Assembly: GCA_050299335.1 (NCBI GenBank)
Contig: JBNKVT010000052.1
Span: 94,079 to 158,078, forward strand
Source: JBNKVT01 sp050299335
Lineage (GTDB): Bacteria; Pseudomonadota; Alphaproteobacteria; Rhodobacterales; Rhodobacteraceae
Length of the DNA stretch: 64,000 nt
Reading direction: 5' to 3'
The notes beneath the pieces are model-generated. The model saw only the letters and a program-made list of their open reading frames with translations, had not been told where the DNA came from and did no database searches. Every line of letters starts with the position of its first letter. Position 1 is the stretch's first letter. This document shows positions 50,050 through 57,972 of this stretch, in pieces. The position numbers were made by a program, and so were the translations under genes.

Positions 50050-51447
50050 TCATTTTAATGCCTCCAATTTAGAAGGATCAAATTGACGCGAGTATTCCCA
50101 GGTAGCTGGTCTATCCTTATGATCGTGAATAATAATACCAGCTGAGGTTAGCGCGTCCCTTATTTTATCCGCTTTAGAATATTCGCCATTTTTTCTGGCG
50201 GTATGTCTATTTACCATCGCTTCTGAGACCAAGTTTCGTATTGCTTCGTCTACTGTCTCAGATTGTATTTTGCGACCCGTCCAACCAAATTCCATTTGAG
50301 GGAAATTGATGCCCAATAGGTCTAACGACGCTGACAGCGTGCCGATGTCTCGGTTCTTAACAAGTTCACGAACATGCGTGATAGCAAGCGGTGTGTTTAG
50401 ATCGTCCGAAAGAGCCTCGATAACTTTTGAGGAGGGAGTTGAAGAGTCCTCTCCGTGAACCAGCTCAAAGATTCTACTTACCTCGTTTTCGGCTTCAGAC
50501 ACTTTCTCTTGCGAAAAATCCATCGGCTTCCGGTAATGCGTCGACAGCAGCACGAACCGGATCACCTCGCCCGGCACGCCCTTGTCCAGCAAATCCCGCA
50601 CCGTGAAGAAATTCCCCAGCGATTTCGACATCTTCTCGCCTTCGACATTCAGAAAGCCGTTATGCATCCACACCTGCGCCATCTGCTCGGTCCCGTGGGC
50701 GGCGCAGGATTGGGCGCGTTCGTTTTCGTGATGGGGGAAAGCGAGGTCGATGCCGCCGCCGTGGATGTCGAAGACCTCGCCCAGCAACTCGCGGGCCATG
50801 GCTGAGCATTCGATGTGCCAGCCGGGGCGACCGCGACCCCACGGACTGTCCCAGCCGGGGAGGTCGGGGGTGGAGGGTTTCCAGAGGACGAAATCCATCG
50901 CCGAGCGTTTGTAGGGGGCGACCTCGACGCGGGCGCCTTCGAGCATTTCGTCGAGGGAGCGGTTCGACAGCCTGCCGTAGCCCTCGTATTTCGCCACTTC
51001 GAACAGGACATGGCCCTCGGCCTCGTAGGCGAAGCCCTTCGCCACGAGGTCGGCGATCATCGCCACCATCTGGTCGATATATTCGGTGGCGCGGGGTTCG
51101 TGATCCGGGCGCAGCGTGCCGAGCGCCTCCATGTCGTCGTGATACCAGCCGATGGTCTCGTCGGTGATCTCGCGGATGCTCCGTCCGGTCTCAGTGGCGC
51201 GGGCGTTGATCTTGTCGTCTACGTCGGTGAAGTTGCGGACATAGGTGACCGCCTCCGGCCCATAGGTATGGCGCAGCAACCGGTAGAGCACGTCAAAGAC
51301 CACCACGGGGCGTGCGTTGCCGATATGGGCGCGGTCGTAGACGGTGGGGCCGCAGACATACATGCGCACGTTTTTTTCGTCGAGGGGCGTGAACGCTTCC
51401 TTCGTCTTGGTGCGGGTGTTGTAGAGTTTTATCATGTCTCGGCCCAT
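50050..51447 (-). CDS. cysS: Cysteinyl-tRNA synthetase (base composition breaks inside the gene)
   Basis: A 465-residue class I synthetase. YVCGPTVYDRAHIGNARP holds a zinc Cys and the HIGH-type motif, MARELLGEVFDIHGGGIDL and the ENERAQSCAA zinc site follow, and the KMSKSLGN loop precedes the helical anticodon domain. All parts are present and in frame. The DNA for residues about 1-309 is as GC-rich as the neighbours (77% in 50821-50880). For residues about 310-465 (50050-50520) it drops sharply (37% in 50161-50220) with a different codon choice, so the 3' third looks acquired by recombination. GGAG precedes the ATG at 51447; 51435 is a second possible start. Confidence 0.94.
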   Translation of the reverse strand: MGRDMIKLYNTRTKTKEAFTPLDEKNVRMYVCGPTVYDRAHIGNARPVVVFDVLYRLLRHTYGPEAVTYVRNFTDVDDKINARATETGRSIREITDETIGWYHDDMEALGTLRPDHEPRATEYIDQMVAMIADLVAKGFAYEAEGHVLFEVAKYEGYGRLSNRSLDEMLEGARVEVAPYKRSAMDFVLWKPSTPDLPGWDSPWGRGRPGWHIECSAMARELLGEVFDIHGGGIDLAFPHHENERAQSCAAHGTEQMAQVWMHNGFLNVEGEKMSKSLGNFFTVRDLLDKGVPGEVIRFVLLSTHYRKPMDFSQEKVSEAENEVSRIFELVHGEDSSTPSSKVIEALSDDLNTPLAITHVRELVKNRDIGTLSASLDLLGINFPQMEFGWTGRKIQSETVDEAIRNLVSEAMVNRHTARKNGEYSKADKIRDALTSAGIIIHDHKDRPATWEYSRQFDPSKLEALK

Positions 51448-51616
51448 GGCGGTTGGCTCCGCGGGCGGCCTATCATGTCTTTTCAGGGAATACGAGAAGG
51501 ACGCCGCGGACTTATGTCAGCGGATAATGCAGGTCTCACAGAGGATGCATGTCGTTCTCATGGGGCGCAAAATGGCGTATCAGCGTGACGATTGCAAGCA
51601 TCAAGGGGAGCCGGGG

Positions 51617-51955
51617 ATGGAAATCGACGAACTGGACGCGCTGTGCCTGGGGATGAAGGGGACCGAGAAGGTGATCCAGTGGATGGGCGCTCATGTCTAC
51701 AAGGTCGGCGGCAAGGTGTTCGCGATCCTGGCACCTGAGGCCGGTCGGCTGACGCTGAAATGCGACAGCCCGGACAAGGCCGAAATGCTGATCGAAGCAG
51801 GTATTGCGGAACGCGCACCGCATCTGCCGAGAGGCGGCTGGGCGGCGTTCCGGGGGCTAGAGGGCGATGATCTGAGGTCGTGGGTGACGGAATCCTATGA
51901 TGCGATCAAAGCCAGCCTGACGAAGAAGAAGCAGGCCGAGATCGACGCTTCTTAA
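51617..51955 (+). CDS. MmcQ/YjbR-family protein
   Basis: A 112-residue protein of the YjbR/CyaY-like fold. It opens MEIDELDALCLGMKGTEKVI, with KVGGKVFAILAPEAGRLTLK, then DKAEMLIEAGIAERAPHLPR and WVTESYDAIKASLTKKKQ. These are the normal MmcQ/YjbR signatures. Some members bind DNA; the role is uncertain. The start at 51617 has AAGGGGAG upstream and matches the family N-terminus; the longer open frame upstream looks non-coding. Divergent from cysS. Confidence 0.85.
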   Translation: MEIDELDALCLGMKGTEKVIQWMGAHVYKVGGKVFAILAPEAGRLTLKCDSPDKAEMLIEAGIAERAPHLPRGGWAAFRGLEGDDLRSWVTESYDAIKASLTKKKQAEIDAS

Positions 51956-52028
51956 TCTTCTGGTAACCCCGTTTTGCGATTAGCCCCTTGCGCAACACGG
52001 TAACCCGCGCTATCTGAGCGCTTCCTGC

Positions 52029-52102
52029 TGGGGAATAGGTTAACGGTAGACCCGCGGACTCTGACTCCGTTAGTCCTGGTTCGAATCCAGGTTCCCCAGC
52101 CA
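52029..52102 (+). tRNA. tRNA-Gln (anticodon CTG)
   Basis: A 74-nt cloverleaf with encoded CCA. Acceptor TGGGGAA/TTCCCCA, D-arm with AGGTTAACGGTAGA, anticodon loop CTCTGAC (CTG, codon CAG), T-arm CCTGGTTCGAATCCAGG. The start with T and the sequence TGGGG are typical of tRNA-Gln. It marks the left edge of the mobile region that follows. Confidence 0.95.
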
Positions 52103-52274
52103 GACAATCCAGACTCCTGAGACTGAATGGCTAAAGCCAAGATTTTCCCACCATTTTCCGGGGTTTGCGAGTCCCGCTCCATTGTCACCTTCCGCCAGAA
52201 ATCACCTGAACCACGGGAATCCGCGCGACGTCTCAGGTCGCCATTTTCGCGATACGAGGTTGAGATTGGTGGCG

Positions 52275-53912
52275 TCAGAGCGTCTTCAGAAGATCACGCT
52301 GGGCCTGCCAGTCGGAAGGCAGGGTGTGGCGCATGCACCAATCCGAAGTGAATCCGAGGGGCTGTTTGCCGTCCAGAACTTCGCGGACGATGTCAGGTGC
52401 AAGAAAGGCCAGACCGATCATCTGGTGAATGCGGCTCGTTGAGATACCTTCGCCTTGGGCGATTTCCGCGATGCTGGTACCGGTTCTGATCCTGGTGAGC
52501 CAGTTATGTGCTCTGGCGATATTGCGCATCAGCGCTTCGTCGATACCCGTCGGGCTTTCGGAGAGGACGATCTTCGTCTCGACACCGCGTTTGCGAAGCT
52601 GGAATGGATGGGTGATTAGGAGTTGGTCTGTGTCGAGCCCGTCCGCGAGCACGTCCAGCTTTTCCGCAAAGATGGCAGCGTCGATCCGAACGGAGATTGT
52701 ACTGGGCGCAAGGTCGATCCTGTCGACCAGGTCGATGAGCGTCGATGGCGCGCTTTCAGAGAGTTCGGCCAGCCGGGCCGTGAGCCAGCCGATCCGTTCC
52801 GCCCCAGCCGGGGGTGCAAGTTGCACCGCAAGGTCCGGTCCGGAGAGATGCGTCCGCAACAGGTCCGTAACCCGCTACTCGACTTCTTTGGCCGGCAAAC
52901 GCCACCCGTCGAGACCAGCTTCTCCACTGCGGGCGATGAGGCGGTGGGACACATAGTAGCGGAGCCGCGTGCCGGATCGTGTCTTCGTGTGAGAGGGTGT
53001 CAGCCGGTCGCCGGTTTCGTCGAATAGCTTGCCGGACAGGGGAGAGGATGTGAACCGCGCCGATTTCCGCCTCGGACGTCGAGCGCCCTCCTGCAGGATG
53101 GCCTGCATCCGGTCGAACCGATCAGGGTCTATGATCGCCGGATGCAGGCCGTCAAAAACCTGACCCTTGTGACGGATGCGCCCTGCATAGATCGGGTTGG
53201 TCAGGATCTGATGGAGATGACCGCGGGTGAAGCGGTCACCACCCTTGAGGGTGCCATCGCTGAGCTTCCGTAGCCTGGTCCGGGTGCCCTGCCGGTCCAG
53301 CTCGGCCTTCACCTGCTGAACGGTGCGCTTGGCCTCGTAGAGGTCGAAGATCATGCGGATTGTCCCGACCTCGTCCGCATTGATCTTCAGCGTCCGCCCA
53401 TCCGGATGATAGCCGAAGGGCACCTGACCGCCCATCCAGAGCCCCTTGCGCTTCGAGGCCGCGATCTTGTCACGGATGCGCTCGGCGGTGACCTCGCGCG
53501 CGAACTGGGCGAAGCTCAGGAGCATGTTGAGGGTCAGCCGTCCCATGCTGGTGGCGGTATTGAAGGACTGGGTGACGGAGACAAAAGAAGCCTCGGCCGC
53601 ATCGAGGATATCGACGATCTTGGCGAAATCGGCGAGCGACCGCGTCAGCCTGTCGATCTTGTAGACAACGATCTGGTCAACCTTGCCCTGCCGGACATCA
53701 TTGAGGAGCCGGTTCAGGGCCGGTCGTTCCAGCGCCCCGCCGGAAAGACCGCCATCGTCATAGGGGTCTTTCATGAGCACCCAGCCTTCATGCTTCTGGC
53801 TGGCGATATAGGCGGCACAGGCCTCGCGCTGGGCGTGAAGCGAGTTGAATTCCTGCTCCAACCCCTCCTCAGAGCTCTTGCGGGTATAGATGGCGCAGCG
53901 GAACTTTTTCAT
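52275..53912 (-). pseudogene. Large serine recombinase interrupted by an in-frame amber codon
   Basis: A recombinase of 545 codons apart from the terminal stop. The N-terminal resolvase domain has YTRKSSEEGLEQEFNSLHAQ (Ser13 nucleophile), DDGGLSGG, then VYKIDRLTRSLADFAKI. Next come the recombinase domain (GYHPDGRTLKINADEVGTIR) and a zinc-ribbon/beta region. A TAG at 52875-52877 follows residue 345 (PAKEVE). Reading continues in the same frame for 199 more codons (RVTDLLRTHLSG ... DIVREVLDGKQPLGFT ... LPSDWQAQRDLLKTL), the normal C-terminus of this family. A single change such as CAG to TAG would explain it. The truncated 345-residue product may keep some activity. Its ATG overlaps the DUF2924 stop (ATGA). 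Confidence 0.85.
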
Positions 53913-54319
53913 GTTCCACCGCCCTTTCGATCGGTCAGACCAAAGAATCTCGGTCCGGACCAATGGGCGCCGGTGATGTGGCGCGCGATGGCAGAAAGGG
54001 ACGCCCAGGACCGGTCACCCATCCTGTAGCCCTTCTCCAACACCTCGACCCTGTAGGTCCGGCCATTCCATTCCCGGACCAGCTGGGCGCCAGGCCGCAG
54101 CGTCGGCGGGGATGCCGAAGTCGCCGCTTCCCCCGCAGCGATCCGTTCAAGAGTGGACCGGGTTTTCGCGGGCAGTCCACCGTGTTTCCTGCACTGCGCT
54201 TCGTAGTCGAGCGCCTTGCGCATGAACCCGACCGAAAGATAGGGCGGGGGAGGAGCCCCGAAGACCTCCTCCCAGGTCGCGCGTATTGTTCCGCGTTCGG
54301 GGTCAGGCTTTCCCGGCAT
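53909..54319 (-). CDS. DUF2924 domain protein
   Basis: A 136-residue protein with the DUF2924 signatures WEEVFGAPPPPYLSVGFMRK, then LRPGAQLVREWNGRTYRVEV, GYRMGDRSWASLSAIARHITG and HWSGPRFFGL. It belongs to a cassette (DUF3489, DUF2924, serine recombinase) that recurs in alphaproteobacterial mobile elements; the WxGRTxxV/SxIARxITG pattern suggests DNA binding in support of recombination (inference). The ATG at 54319 overlaps the end of the DUF3489 remnant, and the stop overlaps the recombinase start, so all three were coupled. Confidence 0.82.
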   Translation of the reverse strand: MPGKPDPERGTIRATWEEVFGAPPPPYLSVGFMRKALDYEAQCRKHGGLPAKTRSTLERIAAGEAATSASPPTLRPGAQLVREWNGRTYRVEVLEKGYRMGDRSWASLSAIARHITGAHWSGPRFFGLTDRKGGGT

Positions 54320-54412
54320 CGGCCACCTGCTGCACAGCCGTGATCCGGTAACGTGAGGGCTTGCCGCTCTCCGGCTTTTCCGCCGCGATCCCGTAGCCGA
54401 AGAGCCGGGATC
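54303..54412 (-). pseudogene. DUF3489 remnant (C-terminal fragment)
   Basis: In the frame ending at 54303 the last 32 residues read LFGYGIAAEKPESGKPSRYR and then ITAVQQVADAGKA. This resembles the end of DUF3489 proteins (helix-turn-helix, ending ...GLxIxSEKxxxGxRxYRI). The N-terminal two thirds are missing; instead a terminase fragment in another frame abuts at about 54412. Order and overlap with DUF2924 support the identification. Confidence 0.6.
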
Positions 54413-54649
54413 GTTCTGACGGCTCAGGAGCGTCGATCTGAACCAGTCGAGCACGGCAGTGCGCTTGAACTCGGAAACGGCATCCTCCGGTTTGTGCGGA
54501 TCGTCGATCAGGATGATGTCGCCGCCGCGAAGCGGATCGATCACAGACGTACTTAGCCGTTCTTCCGGAAGTGGCGTAACGATCCGCTCCAGAATGGGGT
54601 CGGCCAGCAGGCAAGCGCAGATTGCCTCCGGGTCGATCAGCCTGTTCAC
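54413..54649 (-). pseudogene. Phage terminase large-subunit fragment (type 1)
   Basis: A fragment of a terminase ATPase around Walker B: LSTSVIDPLRGGDIILIDDP, then HKPEDAVSEFKRTAVLDWFR and STLLSRQND. It compares with the terminase pattern RLATSVGG...GRGADIIIIDDPLKPEEALS...WFDNTLYSRLND. It ends abruptly where the DUF3489 remnant begins in another frame, and there is a stop in the expected frame upstream (near 54652). It is a different terminase family from those at 61524-62883. Confidence 0.7.
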
Positions 54650-54905
54650 TCACGGCGATGCTGTCATGGACGTCAGGCGCCATGATCGCACGATTTCAGG
54701 CAACCCTGATGTCGTGTTTCTTTTCCCTACGCCGACACCTGCACTCACAATGCCGACCAAGCGCTACCGAACCAGCCACTCGGTTGGCGACGGCCATGTC
54801 GAGGCCTCTGGGGCATCAATATCTCTCCGGCATTCCTGGAAAATGCCGAGATGAGCAAAGCGAGGCGGAACAGCCCCGTTCCGCTGGGCGGGCAGGGGTC
54901 GCTGT

Positions 54906-55226
54906 TCAGGTTCTGTCCTCGTCAGGGGCGCAGTATATATCGTAGAGGGTCTTGATGACTCTCTCGGCGTTCTTCGACGCCAGCCGGTAGAAGACCTGCT
55001 GACCGCTCCGCCGCGTTTCGACCAGCTTTGAGGCCCGCAGCCGTGCCAGGTGCTGCGACAGGGCCGACTGGTTCATGTTCAGAAGATCGACAAGCTGGTT
55101 CACCGACATCTCCTTGTCGAGGAGATTGCACATCACCATGAGCCGCCGCTCGTTCGCCATTGCCTGCAAAAGCTCGGACGCTTCGCTGGCATTGGCTCTC
55201 ATGTTAGAATATTCGATATTGCTCAT
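54906..55226 (-). CDS. sqrR: ArsR-family persulfide-responsive repressor, SqrR/BigR type
   Basis: A 106-residue winged-helix repressor: MRANASEASELLQAMANERR, LMVMCNLLDKEMSVNQLVDL, recognition helix MNQSALSQHLARLRASKLVE, wing RRSGQQVFYRL, end LYDIYCAPDE. Two cysteines, C33 and C99, are 66 residues apart, the spacing of the sensing pair in Rhodobacter SqrR (C41 and C107), which form a polysulfide bridge when persulfides rise. It should therefore repress the divergent sqr operon until sulfide stress. An internal start at 55202 (MRANASEA) is also plausible. The two AT-rich palindromes at 55208-55220 and 56758-56785 are candidate operators. Confidence 0.88.
   Translation of the reverse strand: MSNIEYSNMRANASEASELLQAMANERRLMVMCNLLDKEMSVNQLVDLLNMNQSALSQHLARLRASKLVETRRSGQQVFYRLASKNAERVIKTLYDIYCAPDEDRT
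55208..55220. promoter_or_regulatory. Candidate SqrR operator in the sqrR-sqr region
   Basis: AATAT TCG ATATT, a perfect 5-bp inverted repeat in a very AT-rich stretch (55203-55250) at the start of the repressor gene. It shares ATATTCGA with the palindrome at 56761-56771. It lies over the 5' end of sqrR, which fits autoregulation and control of the divergent sqr gene. Confidence 0.5.
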
Positions 55227-55324
55227 ATTAGAATTATATCATATCATGGGTGCCTGACAAGATCGAAAATGATGTCGCGCCGCAGCGCTGGACGCACGGG
55301 CGGGACGATAAATCGGAGGACACC

Positions 55325-56620
55325 ATGGCACATGTAGTGGTTCTGGGGGCCGGTCTCGGCGGAACGATCCAGGCATACGAATTGCGGGATCTGCTCGCGG
55401 CCGAACACAAGGTCTCGGTGGTCAACAAGGGCAGCACCTATTCGTTCGTGCCGTCCAATCCCTGGGTCGCCGTCGGCTGGCGGACGCGGGACAAGGTCGA
55501 AGCGGACCTGACCGAAATACTGTCGCGCCGCGATATCGGCCTTTATCCGCAAGGGGCAAAGCGGCTGCATGCGACTGAGAAAAAGCTGGAACTCGGCGAT
55601 GGGTCGATGCTCGACTATGACTACCTGGTGATCGCCACCGGGCCCGAACTGGCCTTTGACGAGGTTGAGGGACTTGGGCCCGATGCCCATACCACCTCGA
55701 TCTGCATGATCGACCATGCGCTGGACGCCAAGGAGAAATTCGACGCTCTCGTCGCCAATCCCGGCCCGGTGGTCGTCGGCGCGGTGCAGGGAGCGTCCTG
55801 TTTCGGCCCCGCTTACGAATTCGCCATGATCCTCGACAAGGCGCTGCGCGACGCCAAGGTCCGCGACAAGGTACCGATGACATTCGTCACCTCCGAGCCC
55901 TATATCGGCCATCTCGGTCTGGACGGGGTCGGGGATACCAAAGGTCTGCTGGAAAGCGAGATGCGGAACCGGCATATCAAATGGGTCACTAACGCGAAGA
56001 TCGACAAGGTGACGGCGGACGCGGTGCACGCTTCGGAAATAGGTGAGGACGGGTCGGTGAAAAAGACCCACGAAATCCCGCAGGTCTTCACCATGCTCCT
56101 GCCCGCCTTCCGCGGCGTCGAGGCAGTCCGTGATATCGAGGGCCTGACCAATCCGCGTGGCTTCATCCTCGTCGACAAGCATCAACGCAACCCGGCCTTC
56201 CCCGAGATCTTCGGCGTCGGCGTCTGTGTCGCCATCCCGCCAATGGGCCCGACCCCGGTGCCAGTGGGGGTGCCGAAGACCGGCTTCATGATCGAATCGA
56301 TGGTCACCGCCACGGCCCACAACATTGCCCGGCTGGTAGAGGGCAAGGAACCGGCTGCCGAGGGCACCTGGAACGCTGTCTGTCTTGCTGATTTCGGCGA
56401 TGGCGGTGTCGCCTTCGTCGCCCAGCCGCAAATCCCGCCGCGCAATCTCAACTGGGCGTCGTCGGGCAAATGGGTGCATGCGGCCAAGGTCGGGTTCGAG
56501 AAATATTTCCTGAACAAGATCCGTTCCGGCAAGTCCGAGCCGTTTTACGAGAAACTGGCGCTGAAGGCGCTGGGGATCGACAAGCTGAAGGAAGTGAAGC
56601 TCAGCGAACCAGCAGAATGA
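55325..56620 (+). CDS. sqr: Sulfide:quinone oxidoreductase
   Basis: A 431-residue FAD flavoprotein, peripheral on the inner membrane, that oxidises sulfide to zero-valent sulfur/persulfide and reduces quinone. GAGLGG (8-13) binds FAD, LVIATGPELAFD follows, and the SQR motif GVCVAIPP lies near 300. Cys127 (SICMIDH), Cys159 (GASCFGPAYE) and Cys353 (AVCLADFGDG) match the three redox cysteines of well-studied SQRs (124/156/347 or 128/160/356). The ATG at 55325 has GGAGG 6 nt upstream; the open frame continues further 5' without good signals. First gene of the module driven away from sqrR. Confidence 0.92.
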   Translation: MAHVVVLGAGLGGTIQAYELRDLLAAEHKVSVVNKGSTYSFVPSNPWVAVGWRTRDKVEADLTEILSRRDIGLYPQGAKRLHATEKKLELGDGSMLDYDYLVIATGPELAFDEVEGLGPDAHTTSICMIDHALDAKEKFDALVANPGPVVVGAVQGASCFGPAYEFAMILDKALRDAKVRDKVPMTFVTSEPYIGHLGLDGVGDTKGLLESEMRNRHIKWVTNAKIDKVTADAVHASEIGEDGSVKKTHEIPQVFTMLLPAFRGVEAVRDIEGLTNPRGFILVDKHQRNPAFPEIFGVGVCVAIPPMGPTPVPVGVPKTGFMIESMVTATAHNIARLVEGKEPAAEGTWNAVCLADFGDGGVAFVAQPQIPPRNLNWASSGKWVHAAKVGFEKYFLNKIRSGKSEPFYEKLALKALGIDKLKEVKLSEPAE

Positions 56621-56628
56621 TCCGGACT

Positions 56629-56648
56629 CCGGTGGCCTTTGCCACCGG
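56629..56648 (+). promoter_or_regulatory. Perfect hairpin after sqr
   Basis: CCGGTGGC CTTT GCCACCGG, 9 nt after the sqr stop, with no T-tract. Probably a message-stabilising or partial-termination hairpin that separates sqr from the downstream genes. Confidence 0.6.
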
Positions 56649-56757
56649 CGTTCGACCAGCCAAGGGGGCAGGGCATGGCAGGCGAAAACGCCGCAGCCCA
56701 ATTCCAAAAATTCGAACCAGCCGGGCATCCGGCCCCCCTTGAAACCGGTACAAACAT

Positions 56758-56785
56758 CAGTATATTCGAATACTATAATATACTG
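56758..56785. promoter_or_regulatory. Candidate second SqrR operator before the DUF2892-RND genes
   Basis: A perfect 9-bp inverted repeat, CAGTATATT (56758-56766) and AATATACTG (56777-56785), with a 10-bp spacer. It includes ATATTCGAATA, which resembles the element at 55208. It ends 12 nt before the next ATG, so a bound repressor would block transcription of DUF2892 and the RND genes. The intervening 56621-56757 holds no gene. Confidence 0.55.
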
Positions 56786-56797
56786 ATGGAGAATCAC

Positions 56798-56998
56798 ATG
56801 ACACTCGAAAACGCAATCCAGGCCTTTGCCGGCGTGATGGTGCTTCTGTCCGTGGCCCTGACGGTCTGGGTCTCGCCCCATTTCATCTGGCTTACGGTCT
56901 TCGTCGGGGCAAACCTCACACAATCGGCCTTTACGGGCTTTTGTCCGGCGGCCCTAGTGTTTAGGGCTCTCGGCTTCAAATCCGCCACCGCAAGCTAA
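56798..56998 (+). CDS. DUF2892 (YgaP transmembrane domain-like) inner-membrane protein
   Basis: A 66-residue protein: MTLENAIQAFAGVMVLLSVA, a first TM helix to about 28, HFIWLTVFVGANLTQSAFTG, then FCPAALVFRALGFK. The two-helix hairpin and the CPxxxxxRxLG ending are those of DUF2892, the membrane anchor found alone or fused to rhodanese in YgaP. Such proteins accompany sulfur-metabolism genes; the single Cys may take persulfide (inference). GGAG lies 7 nt before the ATG; an upstream ATG at 56786 would overlap the operator and lacks a site. Confidence 0.82.
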   Translation: MTLENAIQAFAGVMVLLSVALTVWVSPHFIWLTVFVGANLTQSAFTGFCPAALVFRALGFKSATAS

Positions 56999-57009
56999 GG
57001 ACTGATCCC

Positions 57010-57972
57010 ATGCGCGCACTCTTCCTGATCGCGGCCCTTATCGCCGCCAGCCCGCTTTCCGCCGAGACGATCACCATCGAACCGGTCGCGGTCACGGTCT
57101 GGAAATCGGTCTATGGAAGGGTCGAGGCGCGCGATACCTCGGTCGCCCGGGCCCGCCTGGGCGGCACGCTGGTGGAACTGAGCGTGACCGAAGGCGATGT
57201 GGTGAGTGCAGGCCAGGCCATCGGGCGTATCCATGACGACAAGATCGCCTTTCAGATCGATGCCATCGACGCGCGGCTGGATGCGCTGAACGCGCAGCTG
57301 GAACGCGCCGAGACCGAGTTTGCCCGCGGCCAGTCGCTGTTCGAACGCGGCACCATCACTTCGCAGCTTTTCGACCAGCTGACCACGGACGTGGAGGTTA
57401 CAAGAGGCCAGATCGCCGCTGTCGAGGCCGAACGTCGCGTCGTGGTCCAGCAGCGGGATGAAGGCGCGGTCCTCGCCCCGGCCGACGGGCGCGTCCTGAC
57501 CGTGCCGGTCACCCGTGATGCCGTGGTCCTGCCCGGCGAGCCGGTGGCGACCGTCGGTTCGGGCGGTTTCTTCCTGCGCATCGCGGTTCCCGAGCGCCAT
57601 TCAAGCGCCCTGAAGGAAGGGGCCGCCATTCAGATCGCCACAAGCGGCGCGGCGCAAACGGGCACACTGGCCAAGGTGTACCCCCAGATCGAAAACGGCC
57701 GCGTTATCGCCGATGTCGAGGTTGAGGGCCTCGACACCGCCTTCGTCGATGCCCGTATCCTCGTCGAAGTCCCCATCGGCGAACGCGAAACGCTGATGGT
57801 TCCCGAGTCTGCCATCGCCACCCGCTCCGGCATCGATTTTGTCACTGTCGAAATGGCAGGCGGCGAAACCGCCCGCGCCGTCGTCCTCGGTGACCGCGTC
57901 GAAGGGAACGGCAGCGCGATGGTCGAGGTCCTCACTGGGCTCGAACCCGGTGACCAGGTGGTTCTGCCATGA
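57010..57972 (+). CDS. RND efflux periplasmic adaptor (membrane fusion protein)
   Basis: A 320-residue exported adaptor. The signal peptide is MRALFLIAALIAASPLSA (1-18). A lipoyl half-motif LVELSVTEGDVVSAGQAIGR, an alpha-hairpin (about 80-150, IDARLDALNAQLERAETEFA), the second lipoyl half DEGAVLAPADGRVL, then beta-barrel and membrane-proximal domains (VEVLTGLEPGDQVVLP at the end). No N-terminal lipidation Cys. It joins the RND pump to an outer-membrane channel; no TolC-like gene is in the window. It begins 11 nt after DUF2892 and overlaps the pump gene by 4 nt. Confidence 0.92.
   Translation: MRALFLIAALIAASPLSAETITIEPVAVTVWKSVYGRVEARDTSVARARLGGTLVELSVTEGDVVSAGQAIGRIHDDKIAFQIDAIDARLDALNAQLERAETEFARGQSLFERGTITSQLFDQLTTDVEVTRGQIAAVEAERRVVVQQRDEGAVLAPADGRVLTVPVTRDAVVLPGEPVATVGSGGFFLRIAVPERHSSALKEGAAIQIATSGAAQTGTLAKVYPQIENGRVIADVEVEGLDTAFVDARILVEVPIGERETLMVPESAIATRSGIDFVTVEMAGGETARAVVLGDRVEGNGSAMVEVLTGLEPGDQVVLP

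Noticed and set aside
52029..52102. tRNA-Gln as an amber suppressor for the recombinase TAG
   Set aside because: The anticodon is CTG, which reads CAG. One base change would be needed for suppression, and the structure is that of a normal tRNA-Gln.
54684..54905. Plus-strand open frames between the terminase fragment and sqrR
   Set aside because: No start with a ribosome-binding site and no protein family recognised; the stretch is likely phage or junction debris.
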